NCBI RefSeq assembly: GCF_020880415.1
Contig: NZ_JAJIUJ010000047.1
Location: forward strand, 1 to 43,529
DNA from: Xanthomonas euvesicatoria pv. euvesicatoria
GTDB taxonomy: Bacteria; Pseudomonadota; Gammaproteobacteria; Xanthomonadales; Xanthomonadaceae
Reading direction: 5' to 3'
DNA length: 43,529 nucleotides
Positions 23,047 to 32,293 of this stretch are shown piece after piece; position 1 is the first letter of the stretch; each line of letters opens with the position of its first letter. A program made the position numbers and the translations under genes. Below the pieces are notes generated by a model that saw nothing but the letters and a program-made list of their open reading frames with translations, ran no database searches and was not told the origin of the DNA.

Positions 23047-25713
23047 ATGCGTGTCCAACGATCCACTGCACAGCACCTTGTCACAGGCGATTCTGCGGCC
23101 GTTGAAACGCCGCCCGCAGCGGAATCGCCGCAAGATCGACAGGGTTGGCCACTTGGGTTGAAAGTGCTGCAGACCCGGCCACTGCGCAGACGCACACGCC
23201 GCGATGAGAGCGAGCGACAAGCGCACCACGGAGATGCCAATGCCCGGGTTGCCGAAGCGGAGACCGCCTATGACGTCTTCGTGGTCGCCAAGTACGTGGC
23301 CGACCCCTTGCATGGAACCGCGGACAAAACGGCCGAATTGATCAACGACATTCCCCGCCGCGGCGAACCTGAGCAGTCCGCGGACGCTGGGGACTCGGCG
23401 CATCCACCCGAGCACTCACCGGCCGAGCATGCAGCGGCACCGGATGGCCACCACCTGCCACACCCACCGCAGAGCGCACATCCCGCACAGCCGCACGCTG
23501 CAGATGCCCCGCATGCGCCGACGCCTGAAGGGCACCATGGGCCACACGCCGACGCCGGGCATCCGGCGGATCCGCACGTGGTTGGGCATGCAGCGGAGGA
23601 CGGCGTCCTGCACGCCCTTGCCGAGGAAGGCGCGCCGGCAGGCACATTCGATCTGGCGATGAGCCTGGGCATCAGCGGCGCGATGCTGCCGCTGTCGAGT
23701 CTTGCGATCTATGCTGCGTACAAGGAAACCCGCGAAGTTGCCGAGCAACGCACGCACTTGCGGCAGCAGGAACGCCGCCTGCGCGCGGAGCAGGCGACAC
23801 TGCAATCCGCCTTGGGCACGACAGCGCCGGCAGGCGCTGCAAATGCTTACGCGCATGCACTGGGCGAGGCGATCGAGACCAACGCCTACCTGCAGCGGCG
23901 AAATACGCGGGACGGCGCCATTGCCGCAACCTCCATGGCCTCGGCTGGGGTGATCTTCACCAAGGCAGCGAGCGAACTCGGCATTCAGGGCGGGCTGGCA
24001 ATCGCCAGCAAGAGCGCAAATGCGGCGGGCCTGGTGGGCCACAGTGCCGCGGCCGCAGGTGCGGCCTCTGCGGCGGGCATCGCCGGCAGCTTCGTGCTCG
24101 CGCCGTTGGCGAGCGTGGCGGCCACCGCATTGGGGGGCACCTTCCTGCACCAGTCGCGTCGGGAAAGGACGCGTGTTGCCGTGGATGTCGGCAGGGTCCA
24201 GCGCTTCCTGCAAGATCTCGAACCTGGTGAACTCAGTCTTGGCGCACAGCGCTACCAGCACTTTGTGAACACCAAGTTGGGCAAGTACGACCGCTTTGCG
24301 CATCGGTTCAACCAGTGGAACAAGGGCTTTGTCGTGGGTGGAGTCACCTACACCGCCAGTACGTTGACCAAGGTCGGCGTCAGCGCGGCCGTTGTTGCCG
24401 GCGCCACGGTGGCCGCCCCGGTGGGCACCGGCCTGATCATCGGCGCAGGCCTGCTCGGTGCGGCCACGATGGGCGTCGGCAGCCATCAGTTCCTGCTGGC
24501 GCACGGCAAGCAGAAGCGCTATCGCAGGTACCAGACCGAGGACATGCCCGGCGTCGATCGCGCGCTGCTGGCGGTGGCGGATCTGTTGCCTGCACGCGAG
24601 GCGGAGGGTGCGCCATCCCGGGAAGCGCCCAACGTCGCCGACCAGTTGCCGCCAACCGCGGTGGACGTTGCACTGACGCCAGTGGCGGAGGAAGCGGAGG
24701 CGAGCGATGAAGACGATATCGTTGCAGAACCCGATCCCGGCCTGGAGGCGAAGCATCGCCAAGGCGCCTCTGCCGCAGGTGATGCGCAACCGGCAATGCC
24801 GGAACCCGCCGCTTCGACTGCCGACAGGTCGGGCGCAACAGCAGCAGATGACGTGGTGCCCCACCATGGATTCGAGTTGCGGAGCGCGCTCTACGCGTGC
24901 ATCGACGGGCAGGAAAAGGCGCTGGACGCGTTTGTGCAGGCCGGTGCCGACGACCTGCAGAAATTGCATCCGGCCAAGCCGCGCTCGACGGATCAGGGCA
25001 AGGGCTCGGGTCGACCGGCACCTGCGGCGCCGCTGGGCCGGCGCATCAATGCAGCCCTGCGCGCTGCAGCGAACTATGGACGCGCGGTATTGACCGGCAA
25101 GCCGCAGGAGGCGCGAGGCAAGGCGATGCGCAGCCATGCCAAGCACAGCGCGGTGCTGACCGAAACCGCGCTTGCGCAGTGGCTGCAAACGCCCGGCTCG
25201 GTGAAGTCGCAGATTGCCTACATGCAATGCTGCCTCGAACTGCAGAAAAAGTATCTCGACGCCAAGCTCAGCGCGCAGGCGGACCTTCCGCAGCCCGACG
25301 TGCACGATGATCCGCATTCTCATGACCAAACGCCGGTGGCGACGGTCGATCAGGCTTCGGAACGTTTACTGGCGCAATTGCACCAGGTGCGCACGCGCGA
25401 CGCCACCCAGCAGCGCGCGATCAGCCTGATGCTGCAGGAACTGGAGATGGCCGAGCGGGAACTGGCGAGCCCAGATGTGCGAAGCCAGGCGCGCGCCGCC
25501 GCCAGGATGCCCGGTTTGCAGCAGCGCCTGATCCGGGTGCTGACCTCGAACGCGATCGTGCCGCAAGAAGGCGTTGCAGGGTTCGCCCGGTTCTGCATGA
25601 AACAGGCCCGTCAGCACACCACCCATGTGCGCGGCACGCTGCTGGCGACCGAAGTCCAGGCAGCACGCATCCGCGAACAGGCGGCTGCCGTGGCCCCTGC
25701 GTCCACGGCCTGA
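23047..25713 (+). CDS. xopK: XopK, putative type III effector (E3 ubiquitin ligase family in Xoo)
   Basis: Large protein of 888 residues controlled by a perfect PIP box. I identify it as XopK from size, remembered synteny (xopK lies between xopL and the nix GH35 gene in related genomes) and HrpX-type promoter. Rice-pathogen XopK is reported to ubiquitinate and degrade the receptor kinase OsSERK2. ATG at 23047 follows TTGGAG; the frame is open 216 bp upstream, but that part contains the PIP box and cannot be coding. Visible parts: basic N terminus (RPLRRRTRRDE), a His/Pro/Ala-rich segment at about 120-185, hydrophobic helices at about 195-220, 315-375 and 425-480 (Gly/Ala-rich, membrane-like), an acidic linker, and a helical C-terminal third. 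No RING or HECT motif is seen. Confidence 0.82.
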   Translation: MRVQRSTAQHLVTGDSAAVETPPAAESPQDRQGWPLGLKVLQTRPLRRRTRRDESERQAHHGDANARVAEAETAYDVFVVAKYVADPLHGTADKTAELINDIPRRGEPEQSADAGDSAHPPEHSPAEHAAAPDGHHLPHPPQSAHPAQPHAADAPHAPTPEGHHGPHADAGHPADPHVVGHAAEDGVLHALAEEGAPAGTFDLAMSLGISGAMLPLSSLAIYAAYKETREVAEQRTHLRQQERRLRAEQATLQSALGTTAPAGAANAYAHALGEAIETNAYLQRRNTRDGAIAATSMASAGVIFTKAASELGIQGGLAIASKSANAAGLVGHSAAAAGAASAAGIAGSFVLAPLASVAATALGGTFLHQSRRERTRVAVDVGRVQRFLQDLEPGELSLGAQRYQHFVNTKLGKYDRFAHRFNQWNKGFVVGGVTYTASTLTKVGVSAAVVAGATVAAPVGTGLIIGAGLLGAATMGVGSHQFLLAHGKQKRYRRYQTEDMPGVDRALLAVADLLPAREAEGAPSREAPNVADQLPPTAVDVALTPVAEEAEASDEDDIVAEPDPGLEAKHRQGASAAGDAQPAMPEPAASTADRSGATAADDVVPHHGFELRSALYACIDGQEKALDAFVQAGADDLQKLHPAKPRSTDQGKGSGRPAPAAPLGRRINAALRAAANYGRAVLTGKPQEARGKAMRSHAKHSAVLTETALAQWLQTPGSVKSQIAYMQCCLELQKKYLDAKLSAQADLPQPDVHDDPHSHDQTPVATVDQASERLLAQLHQVRTRDATQQRAISLMLQELEMAERELASPDVRSQARAAARMPGLQQRLIRVLTSNAIVPQEGVAGFARFCMKQARQHTTHVRGTLLATEVQAARIREQAAAVAPASTA

Positions 25714-25714
25714 T

Positions 25715-25750
25715 GGCGGCTGTGCGAGCGAGCACGCGTCTGCAGCCGCC
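25715..25750. terminator. Hairpin between convergent xopK and nixL
   Basis: GGCGGCTG (25715-25722) pairs with CAGCCGCC (25743-25750) around a 20-nt loop, within the 46-bp gap between the two stop codons. No T tract is visible; probably a shared end of transcription. Confidence 0.4.
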
Positions 25751-25759
25751 TTGCAAGAC

Positions 25760-27595
25760 TCACTCTTTCGGCGTGAGCCATACCTGCTGCTTCAGGCCGC
25801 GCACGCTGGGGGTGGCGACATCGTCCAGGTCGAAGACCACCACCGTGTTGTCACCCTTGCGCTGGAACGGCGCGGGGAAATACAGCGCGGTCTGCGGGCC
25901 GATGTTCCAGTGGCGGCCCAGGTTGACGCCGTTGGCCCAGGCAAAGCCCTTGCCGAAGGCGCGCATGTCCAGATAGGTGTCGGTCGGCGTGCCGATGCGC
26001 AGGGCGCCGCGGTGAAACGCCGGGCCTTGCACTGCCTTGCGGGTCCAGCCGCGGATGCTGTCGGGCGTGCGCATCGGCAGCGGGAAGGCCTGCCAGCCGG
26101 TGAGCTGCTGGTTGTCCAGTAGCACCGGGTCCACCAGCCCGGCGCGGCCGTCGGCCATGCGCGTGCCGTAATTGATGCGGCCGCTGTTTTCGACCAGCAC
26201 ATCCAGGGTGTGCTGGCCTGCAGGAATCTCCACCTCGAGCGACACCTGCTGCAAACGCCGCTCAACGCTGCCGACCGGCCGTTGATCCACGTACACGCGT
26301 GCCACATCGCGCACGTCGCCCAGATACAGCGGGCCCTTGCGCGGGCCAGTGACCGTGGTGCGGTAGAGGATGTAGCCATAATCCTGGCCGAACTGTTCCA
26401 TCGGCTGCGGGGTGTCGATGGCGATCGGCGCGGGCAGGTTGTCCCAGAGCGAGGCCGATTCGCGCAGCGGCGTGGCCGGCAGCGTGGCGGTGGCGATCGG
26501 TGCCGGTAATGCGGGCGGTTGCACGCCGGTCACGCGGGCGATGGCATCGCGCATCAACGCGAATTTGGGCGTGGGGTGGCCGGCTTCGTCGAGGATGGCG
26601 TCGTAGTCGTAACTGGTGGTCTGCGGCGCGTAATGGTCGCTGGGATTGTTCTGGAAATTGGCGCCATTCATGAAGCCGAAACTGGTGCCGCCGATGAACA
26701 TGTAGAGATTGGCCGAGTGGCCCTGGCGCAGGATCCACTCGAACTCCTCGGCCTGTTGCCTGGCATCGGTGGCGGCATGCGGCTTGCCCCAGTGGTCGAA
26801 CCACCCGGCCCAGTATTCGCCAACCATGCGCGGTTGATCGGGGCGGAACTTGATCAGTTTGTCGAATGCGCTCTTGGCCTCGCCGGGTGCGAAGTTCACC
26901 ACCGCCAGGGTGTCTGGCAAGGTGCCGTTGGCGAGCATGTCGGCGCCATCGGAGGTGAACAGCAAGGCCTTGTCGAAGCCAGCCTTGACGTACATGGCGC
27001 GGTTGTCGGCCATGTAGGCGTGATCGTCGGCGTAGGAGCCGTATTCGTTCTCGACCTGCACGGCGATGATCGGCCCGCCGTTATGGTTGAGCAGCGGCTG
27101 CACCTGTTTGGCCAACGCATCCAGATAGGACTGGCTGGCGGCGAGAAAGCGCGGATCGCGGCTGCGGACGCGAATATTGCCCTTGCCGAACAACCAGGCC
27201 GGGTAGCCGCCGGCTTCCCACTCCGCACAGGCGTAAGGGCCGGGCCGCAGGATGACGTTGAGGCCCTGCGCGGCGGCTTCGCGCACGAACGCGGCCACAT
27301 CGTTGTTGCCGGAAAAATCGAACTGGCCTTGCTGCGGTTCCACCAGATTCCAGAACACGTAGGTTTCTACGGTGTTCAAGCCCAGGGCACGCGCTTTTTG
27401 CAGGCGGTCTTTCCAGTAGGCGCGCGGAATGCGCTGGAAATGGATGGCGCCGGAGAGCAGCTGGTACGGCTTGCCGTCGCGCACGAATTGCGTGCCCTGC
27501 ATGCCGAAGGCGGGCCAGGGCTTGGGTGTGGTAGCGGCGGCGGGTAGCGCGAGCGCCAGGGCCAGAACCAGGGGAGCAAGAGTGGTACGCAGCAT
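25760..27595 (-). CDS. nixL: NixL, GH35 beta-galactosidase
   Basis: Exported exo-beta-galactosidase of glycoside hydrolase family 35, expected to remove terminal galactose from complex plant N-glycan antennae before deeper trimming. ATG at 27595 begins a Sec signal (TLAPLVLALALALPAAA); the frame is open upstream but only through intergenic repeats. Product 611 residues. Catalytic residues are visible: acid/base Glu184 in VENEYGSY and nucleophile Glu260 in MVGEYWAGWFDHWG. The N-terminal GH35 block (LLSGAIHFQRIPRAYW, then GLNTVETYVFWNL) and the C-terminal jelly-roll (GWQAFPLPM, then GFAWANGVNLGRHWNIGPQ) are typical. It is last in the minus-strand nix series, 309 bp after nixK, and may have its own promoter. 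Confidence 0.92.
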   Translation of the reverse strand: MLRTTLAPLVLALALALPAAATTPKPWPAFGMQGTQFVRDGKPYQLLSGAIHFQRIPRAYWKDRLQKARALGLNTVETYVFWNLVEPQQGQFDFSGNNDVAAFVREAAAQGLNVILRPGPYACAEWEAGGYPAWLFGKGNIRVRSRDPRFLAASQSYLDALAKQVQPLLNHNGGPIIAVQVENEYGSYADDHAYMADNRAMYVKAGFDKALLFTSDGADMLANGTLPDTLAVVNFAPGEAKSAFDKLIKFRPDQPRMVGEYWAGWFDHWGKPHAATDARQQAEEFEWILRQGHSANLYMFIGGTSFGFMNGANFQNNPSDHYAPQTTSYDYDAILDEAGHPTPKFALMRDAIARVTGVQPPALPAPIATATLPATPLRESASLWDNLPAPIAIDTPQPMEQFGQDYGYILYRTTVTGPRKGPLYLGDVRDVARVYVDQRPVGSVERRLQQVSLEVEIPAGQHTLDVLVENSGRINYGTRMADGRAGLVDPVLLDNQQLTGWQAFPLPMRTPDSIRGWTRKAVQGPAFHRGALRIGTPTDTYLDMRAFGKGFAWANGVNLGRHWNIGPQTALYFPAPFQRKGDNTVVVFDLDDVATPSVRGLKQQVWLTPKE

Positions 27596-27904
27596 GGAGG
27601 TCTCGATGTAGGTGGGCCGGTGGTGCGGGTGGATGGCAGGCGGCGGTGTTTGCGTTCTGCCCTCATCCGCCCTGCGGGCACCTTCTCCCGCTTGCGGGAG
27701 AAGGAAGAGCACGCCCGCTTGCGGGAGAAGGAAGAGCAACGCCCGCTTGCGGGAGAAGGGAAGAGCAATCCCCGCCTGCGGAATGAGAAAGCAACTTCCA
27801 CTGGCGAATGAACAAGCGATCCCTGTTTGCGTACACGGGAAAGGGCGTTCCCCATTCGCGCAGCAAGAACCGAACGCGCCGCTCGTGCAAGCGACGTACT
27901 GGCA
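27596..27904. other. 309-bp nixK-nixL intergenic region
   Basis: Contains the repeat array at 27660-27791 and otherwise no gene-like frame. Any nixL promoter must lie in the part next to 27595; I see no clear -10/-35 pair. Confidence 0.5.
27660..27791. repeat. Palindromic dispersed repeat with tandem copies
   Basis: Starts with a 27-bp unit CCCTCATCCGCCC..., then the perfect palindrome CCTTCTCCCGC-TT-GCGGGAGAAGG (27681-27704). The core CCCGCTTGCGGGAGAAGG is repeated at about 27714 and 27742 with the spacer AAGAGCA between copies, and a decayed fourth copy (CCCGCCTGCGGAATGAGAA) follows. The first 27 bp recur at 30286-30312 with one mismatch. This is a REP-like intergenic family common in Xanthomonas. 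Confidence 0.8.
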
Positions 27905-30247
27905 TTACGCGAACGACGGTGGCAGATCCTTCTTGTCTGCGCCGAAGGCCGGGTTAGGCTTGGGCCCCATCGCAAACTCCAGCGTGCCGCCGGCGGCGAG
28001 CTCGGTGTGACGTAGCCAGGCGCGGGTGAGCGATTTGCCGTTGAAGGTCAGCGACTGCACATAGACGTTCTGCGCGCTGTTGTCCTTGGCCACGATGCGC
28101 AGCGTGCGGCCATTGCCCACGTCCAGCGTGGCACGCTTGAACAAGGGGCTGCCCACGATGTAGTTGCCGCTGACCGGGTCCACCGCATACAGCCCCAGTG
28201 CACTGAGCACGAACCAGGCGCTCATCTGCCCGCAGTCTTCGTTGCCGGACAGGCCGTTGCGCGCGTCGTGATACTGCTCGCGCAGCAACCGGCGCACCAT
28301 TGCCTGGGTCTTGTACGGCTGGCCGGCATAGGCGAACAGATACGCCACATGGTGGCTGGGCTCGTTGCCATGCGCGTACTGGCCGACCATGCCGTCGATA
28401 TCCGGCGGTGCATCGGCGGGCAGTTCGGAACTGGTGGAAAACAGCTCGTCCAGCTTGGCGACGAAACCGTCGCGGCCGCCGTACAACTCCATGTAGCCGT
28501 ACAGATCGTGCTGGTTGAGGAAGGTGGCCTGCCAGGCGTTGGATTCGGTGAAATCGCGCCACTTGGCGATGTGGCCCATGCCGCGCGGGTCGAACGGTGT
28601 GGCCCAGCTGCCGTCGGCAAGCCGTGCCTGCACGAAGCCGCTGTCGCGATTGAACACGTTGCGGTAGTTGCGCGAGCGTTCGCGCAATGTGCGTGCATCG
28701 GCGCTGGCGCCTGCGGCTTGTGCCAGGTGTGCGCAGGCCCAGTCGTCGTAGGCGTATTCGAGCGTGCGGCTGACCGATTCGTCTACCTTGTCGGCGGGGA
28801 TGTAACCGAGCCTGCGGTACTCGCCCAGGCCGTGGGTGGTGTCGTCCATCGCACGTTTGCGGTACGCCGGCCAGGCGGCCTTGTAGTCGATCCCGGTAAA
28901 GCCCTTGGCATGCGCCTCGGCCAGCACCACGGCGGAGTGATAGCCGATCATGCAGCCGGTCTCCACGCCCTGCAGCGGCCAGATGCCCACGCCGTCCGGG
29001 CATTCGTTGGCGCCGCGCACCAGGCATTGCACCAAGTCCGGCACGCGCTCGGGCTGGGCCAGCGTGAGCAGTGGATGGGCGGCGCGGTAGGTGTCCCACA
29101 GCGAGTAGGTGCTGTAGTTGTTGTAGCCCTTCGGCGCGGTGTGGATCTGCAGGTCCATGCCGCGGTAGCGGTTGTCCACATCGGAGAACAGCGTGGGCGC
29201 CAGCAGGCTGTGATACAGGCCGGTGTAGAAGATGCGCCGTTGCGCGTCGTCATCGCTGTCGATGCGCACGCGGGCTAGTTCCTTTTCCCAGGCAGCGACC
29301 GCTTGCGCATGCACGCGCGCGAAGTCGAAGTCCGGCAATTCGGCGTCCAGATTGGCCAATGCATTGTCGGCGCTGACGGCCGAGATGCCGACCTTGATCA
29401 GCAGCGGGGCATCGGCGGCATCGGGGTAATGCAACGCGGCCTTGAGGTGGGTGCCGTCGGTGCTGCGCGTGCCGGCGGCCAGCGGTTGGTCTTCGTTGTA
29501 CAGCTGCACGTGCTTGAACGGGCGCGACAGGCGCATGGCGAAATAGATGTAGCGGCCCTTGGCCCATTGGTAGACGCGGCGTCCACCGGTGAGGGTGCGT
29601 TCGTCGACCACGCGCAGCTGCGCATCGCTCACGCGGGTGGCGATTTCCGGCTTGTCCTGCATGCCGTGGCACAGGTCGAGCAACACGTGCGCGGGTTTGC
29701 CCTTGGGGAAGTGATAGCGGTGCAGGCCGGCCCGCGCGGTGGCGGTGAGTTCGGCATGCACGCCGCTGTCCTTGAGGCGCACGCGGTAGTAACCGGGCGA
29801 TGCGGCTTCGTCGGCGTGGTCGTAGCGCGAGCGGTAGCCGGCATCCGGGGTGTCGAGCGGGCCGGGCACCAGTTTGACCTCGCCGGTGGCGGGCACCAGC
29901 AGGACGTCCAGCATGTCGCCGATGCCGGTGCCGGACAGGTGCGTGTGCGAGAAGCCCATGATCGAGCCATCGGACTCGTGATACCCCGAACACGAATCCC
30001 ACACCGCGTTATAGGTGTCCGGGCTGAGCTGCACCATGCCGAACGGCAGCGTGGCGCCGGGGAAGGTATGGCCGTGGCCGCCGGTGCCGATGAACACATC
30101 CACATGCCGGGTGAGGTCGGCGCGGGCACGCGCGTCGGCCGGAAGCGCGTAATTGCCGGCGCGCGCGCGCGCCCGGCCGGGCAGACCGACGCTGCCGAAC
30201 AGGGCTGCGGCGATGGCGCCTTGGAGAAAATCGCGTCGTGTTGCCAT
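27905..30247 (-). CDS. nixK: NixK, GH92 alpha-mannosidase
   Basis: Calcium-dependent exo-alpha-mannosidase of family GH92. In X. campestris NixK removes the alpha-1,3-mannose of the N-glycan core, the step needed before the xylosidase and GH125 enzyme can act. ATG at 30247 starts a twin-arginine signal (TRRDFLQ, then GAIAAALFGSVGLPG), so it should be folded before export. Product 780 residues. Family blocks are clear: DVFIGTGGHGHTFPGA near the N terminus, SGYHESDGSIMGFSHTHLSG, and late GNEDCGQMSAWFVLSALGLY. Length fits GH92. It follows nixJ by 106 bp, a gap containing a dispersed repeat, so transcription could be joint or separate. Confidence 0.93.
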   Translation of the reverse strand: MATRRDFLQGAIAAALFGSVGLPGRARARAGNYALPADARARADLTRHVDVFIGTGGHGHTFPGATLPFGMVQLSPDTYNAVWDSCSGYHESDGSIMGFSHTHLSGTGIGDMLDVLLVPATGEVKLVPGPLDTPDAGYRSRYDHADEAASPGYYRVRLKDSGVHAELTATARAGLHRYHFPKGKPAHVLLDLCHGMQDKPEIATRVSDAQLRVVDERTLTGGRRVYQWAKGRYIYFAMRLSRPFKHVQLYNEDQPLAAGTRSTDGTHLKAALHYPDAADAPLLIKVGISAVSADNALANLDAELPDFDFARVHAQAVAAWEKELARVRIDSDDDAQRRIFYTGLYHSLLAPTLFSDVDNRYRGMDLQIHTAPKGYNNYSTYSLWDTYRAAHPLLTLAQPERVPDLVQCLVRGANECPDGVGIWPLQGVETGCMIGYHSAVVLAEAHAKGFTGIDYKAAWPAYRKRAMDDTTHGLGEYRRLGYIPADKVDESVSRTLEYAYDDWACAHLAQAAGASADARTLRERSRNYRNVFNRDSGFVQARLADGSWATPFDPRGMGHIAKWRDFTESNAWQATFLNQHDLYGYMELYGGRDGFVAKLDELFSTSSELPADAPPDIDGMVGQYAHGNEPSHHVAYLFAYAGQPYKTQAMVRRLLREQYHDARNGLSGNEDCGQMSAWFVLSALGLYAVDPVSGNYIVGSPLFKRATLDVGNGRTLRIVAKDNSAQNVYVQSLTFNGKSLTRAWLRHTELAAGGTLEFAMGPKPNPAFGADKKDLPPSFA

Positions 30248-30285
30248 GTGTGTGATCTCTGATGTCGCGAGGTGGGTGCGCCGTA

Positions 30286-30312
30286 CCCTCATCCGCCCTT
30301 CGGGCACCTTCT
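30286..30312. repeat. Second copy of the dispersed intergenic repeat
   Basis: Identical to 27660-27686 except one base (CGCCCTTCGGG versus CGCCCTGCGGG). It is followed by an unrelated palindrome-like tail rather than the tandem GCGGGAGAAGG units. It lies in the nixJ-nixK gap. Confidence 0.75.
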
Positions 30313-30353
30313 TCCCATGAAGGGGGCCGAGGTCCCGATGGGGGAAAGGAAGG

Positions 30354-31817
30354 TCAGGCGCTGCGCAGCAGCTGGGGTTTGCGTTGATGCAGGTCGATGA
30401 TCAGTTCGCCGAACAAGGTATTGGCCCAGGCGAACCAGTCGCGGGTGAAGGTGCTCGGGTTGTCCTTGTCGAAGGCCTCGTGCATGAAGCCGGTGCCGGC
30501 ATGCGTGGTTTTCAACCATTGCAGGCATTGGCGCAGTTGCGCGTCGTCGTCGCTGACCAGCGCGTACTGAATGATCGACATCGGCCAGATCGTGCCCATG
30601 CCGCTGTGCGGGCTGCCGACGCCTTCGGCCGCTTTGCCGCGCGAGAAATACGGGTTGCGTTCGCTCCAGGCCAGCTGGCGCGTGCGCAGGAACACCGGGT
30701 CGGCGCGATCGCAGCAGCCCAGGTAGGCCAGGCTGAGCAGGCCGGGCGCATTGGCGTCGTCGATGAATAACTGGTTACCGAAGCCGTCCACTTCGAAGGC
30801 CCAGTACGCCTGCCCGTCGGCATCGCGCTGCTGGCCGAACTGGCGGGTGGCGGTTTCCACTTCGTCGGCCAGCGCGGTGCACTCGGCGGCGAAGGCGGTG
30901 TCGCGATGCAAGGCCGTGCTCATCGTGGCCAGCTGCCGCAGCGAGGTGACTGCGAACAGGTTGGCCGGCACGAACAACGGAAACACGCAGGCATCGTCGG
31001 AGGGGCGGAACATCGAGTGGATCATGCCGTTGGGCTTGGTCGGCTGGCCGTAGCCTTCCAGCACCAGGGTTTCGGTGGCCAGTGGCGAGGGCCGCTGGAA
31101 CACGTACGGGCCGCGGTTGTCCTTGCGCTGCTGCTCGCGGAAGGTCTTGACCACCACGTGCATTGCCGCGCGCCAGTCGTCGTCGAACGGTGCGGTGTCG
31201 CCGGTGGCGCGCCAGTATTCGTGCGCAATGCGGATGGGGTAGCACAGCGAATCCACTTCCCACTTGCGCTCGCCCACGCCCGGCTTCATTTCGGTGATGT
31301 CGTTGAGCGACCACTTCAGGCGCTGGGTCTGGCCGTCGGGCAGGAACGCGTTGGCATAGGGGTCGAGCGTGATGCACGCAGCCTGGCGCTGGATCAGGCC
31401 ATGGAACATGCGCCGCAACGCCGGGTCGCGCCTGGCCAGCGGCACGTACGGGTGCACCTGTGCGGACGAGTCGCGCAGCCACATCGCGTGGATGTCGCCG
31501 GTGATGACGAAGGTGTCCGGCTTGCCGTTGCGGGTGCCGGTTTCCACGGTGGTGTCGAGCGTGTTGGGGTAGCAGTTCTCGAACAGCCAGGCCAGTTCGG
31601 GGTCGGCGATGCGCGCCTTGATCTGCGCGATCTGCTGCTCGACCGCCTTGCTGACGAAGCGGCGCTGCGCCCTGGGCGGACGCTTGCTGACAAAGCGGCC
31701 GGTTGCACTGGACGAGCCGGTGGCGGGCGCGGCCGCGAACGCGGGCAGGGCGCTGGCCAGCAAGCCGGCACCGGCGCTAGCGCCGAGCAACTGAAGGATG
31801 TCGCGGCGGGTATGCAT
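30354..31817 (-). CDS. nixJ: NixJ, GH125 exo-alpha-1,6-mannosidase
   Basis: Inverting family GH125 mannosidase; in X. campestris NixJ removes the alpha-1,6-mannose after the xylose has been cut. The ATG at 31817 has GGAG and AGG just upstream and begins a Tat-type signal (TRRDILQLLG, then GLLASALPAFAAA). Product 487 residues. The hallmark block FVITGDIHAMWLRDSSAQVHPY follows at about residue 95, then the LDPYANAF substrate region and an (alpha/alpha)6-type C-terminal half (GTIWPMSIIQYAL, HEAFDKDNPSTFTRDWFAWAN). The frame continues 318 bp upstream without a signal peptide, so the longer start is rejected. It is separated from nixI by 476 bp, suggesting its own promoter. Confidence 0.93.
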   Translation of the reverse strand: MHTRRDILQLLGASAGAGLLASALPAFAAAPATGSSSATGRFVSKRPPRAQRRFVSKAVEQQIAQIKARIADPELAWLFENCYPNTLDTTVETGTRNGKPDTFVITGDIHAMWLRDSSAQVHPYVPLARRDPALRRMFHGLIQRQAACITLDPYANAFLPDGQTQRLKWSLNDITEMKPGVGERKWEVDSLCYPIRIAHEYWRATGDTAPFDDDWRAAMHVVVKTFREQQRKDNRGPYVFQRPSPLATETLVLEGYGQPTKPNGMIHSMFRPSDDACVFPLFVPANLFAVTSLRQLATMSTALHRDTAFAAECTALADEVETATRQFGQQRDADGQAYWAFEVDGFGNQLFIDDANAPGLLSLAYLGCCDRADPVFLRTRQLAWSERNPYFSRGKAAEGVGSPHSGMGTIWPMSIIQYALVSDDDAQLRQCLQWLKTTHAGTGFMHEAFDKDNPSTFTRDWFAWANTLFGELIIDLHQRKPQLLRSA

Positions 31818-32293
31818 GACCTGGAACTCCTTGGATGTCGACAGCAGGCCCGCACGCCAGTGCCGCTCCAGAGCCGCGCGACCTGCCGGCTGAGGATGAG
31901 ACCTATGCATGACCAATTCCCGATGACCATACAACGTGTGCGCCGAATGTGCATAGTGCGGTCGCACAATTCGTTGCCGCATGTGGACTATTCGATGGCG
32001 CAGTCGCGGGCCGGTCCGCGGTCTGCCCTTCTGGATGCGGGCCGCAAACCGCCTTCGACAACGCCACGCTGGGCACCACGACCTCCGGCCTGCAGCCCGC
32101 ACGTCGGCACTCGTCCGGCCGCCCTCCAGCGGCATCGTCAGTGCCGATCAACACGCCGACAAGGGCGCGTAGGCATGCACGTCGCTGCCTCCGGCAGCAT
32201 GGTGCCTCGTCGACACGCCATCGACACCCGCGCCGCTGTTGTCCACCTGCTCCGGCATGGCCGGCGACTGCGTGCGTCAGCGCGATGCGGCGC
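31818..32293. other. 476-bp nixI-nixJ intergenic region
   Basis: No gene-like frame on either strand. A short palindrome GTGCG-GT-CGCAC at 31956-31967, about 140 bp before the nixJ start, and moderate A/T-rich sequence around 31905-31995 make this the likely place for a nixJ promoter and operator. I could not match a known regulator site. Confidence 0.45.

Noticed and set aside
22750..23415. 221-codon minus-strand frame across the xopK promoter
   Set aside because: It overlaps a perfect PIP box and the xopK start and has no recognisable features or Shine-Dalgarno.
27660..27791. Possible CRISPR array at the tandem repeats
   Set aside because: Repeat cores are palindromic and separated by only about 7 bp of constant sequence, not by unique spacers; no cas genes are present.
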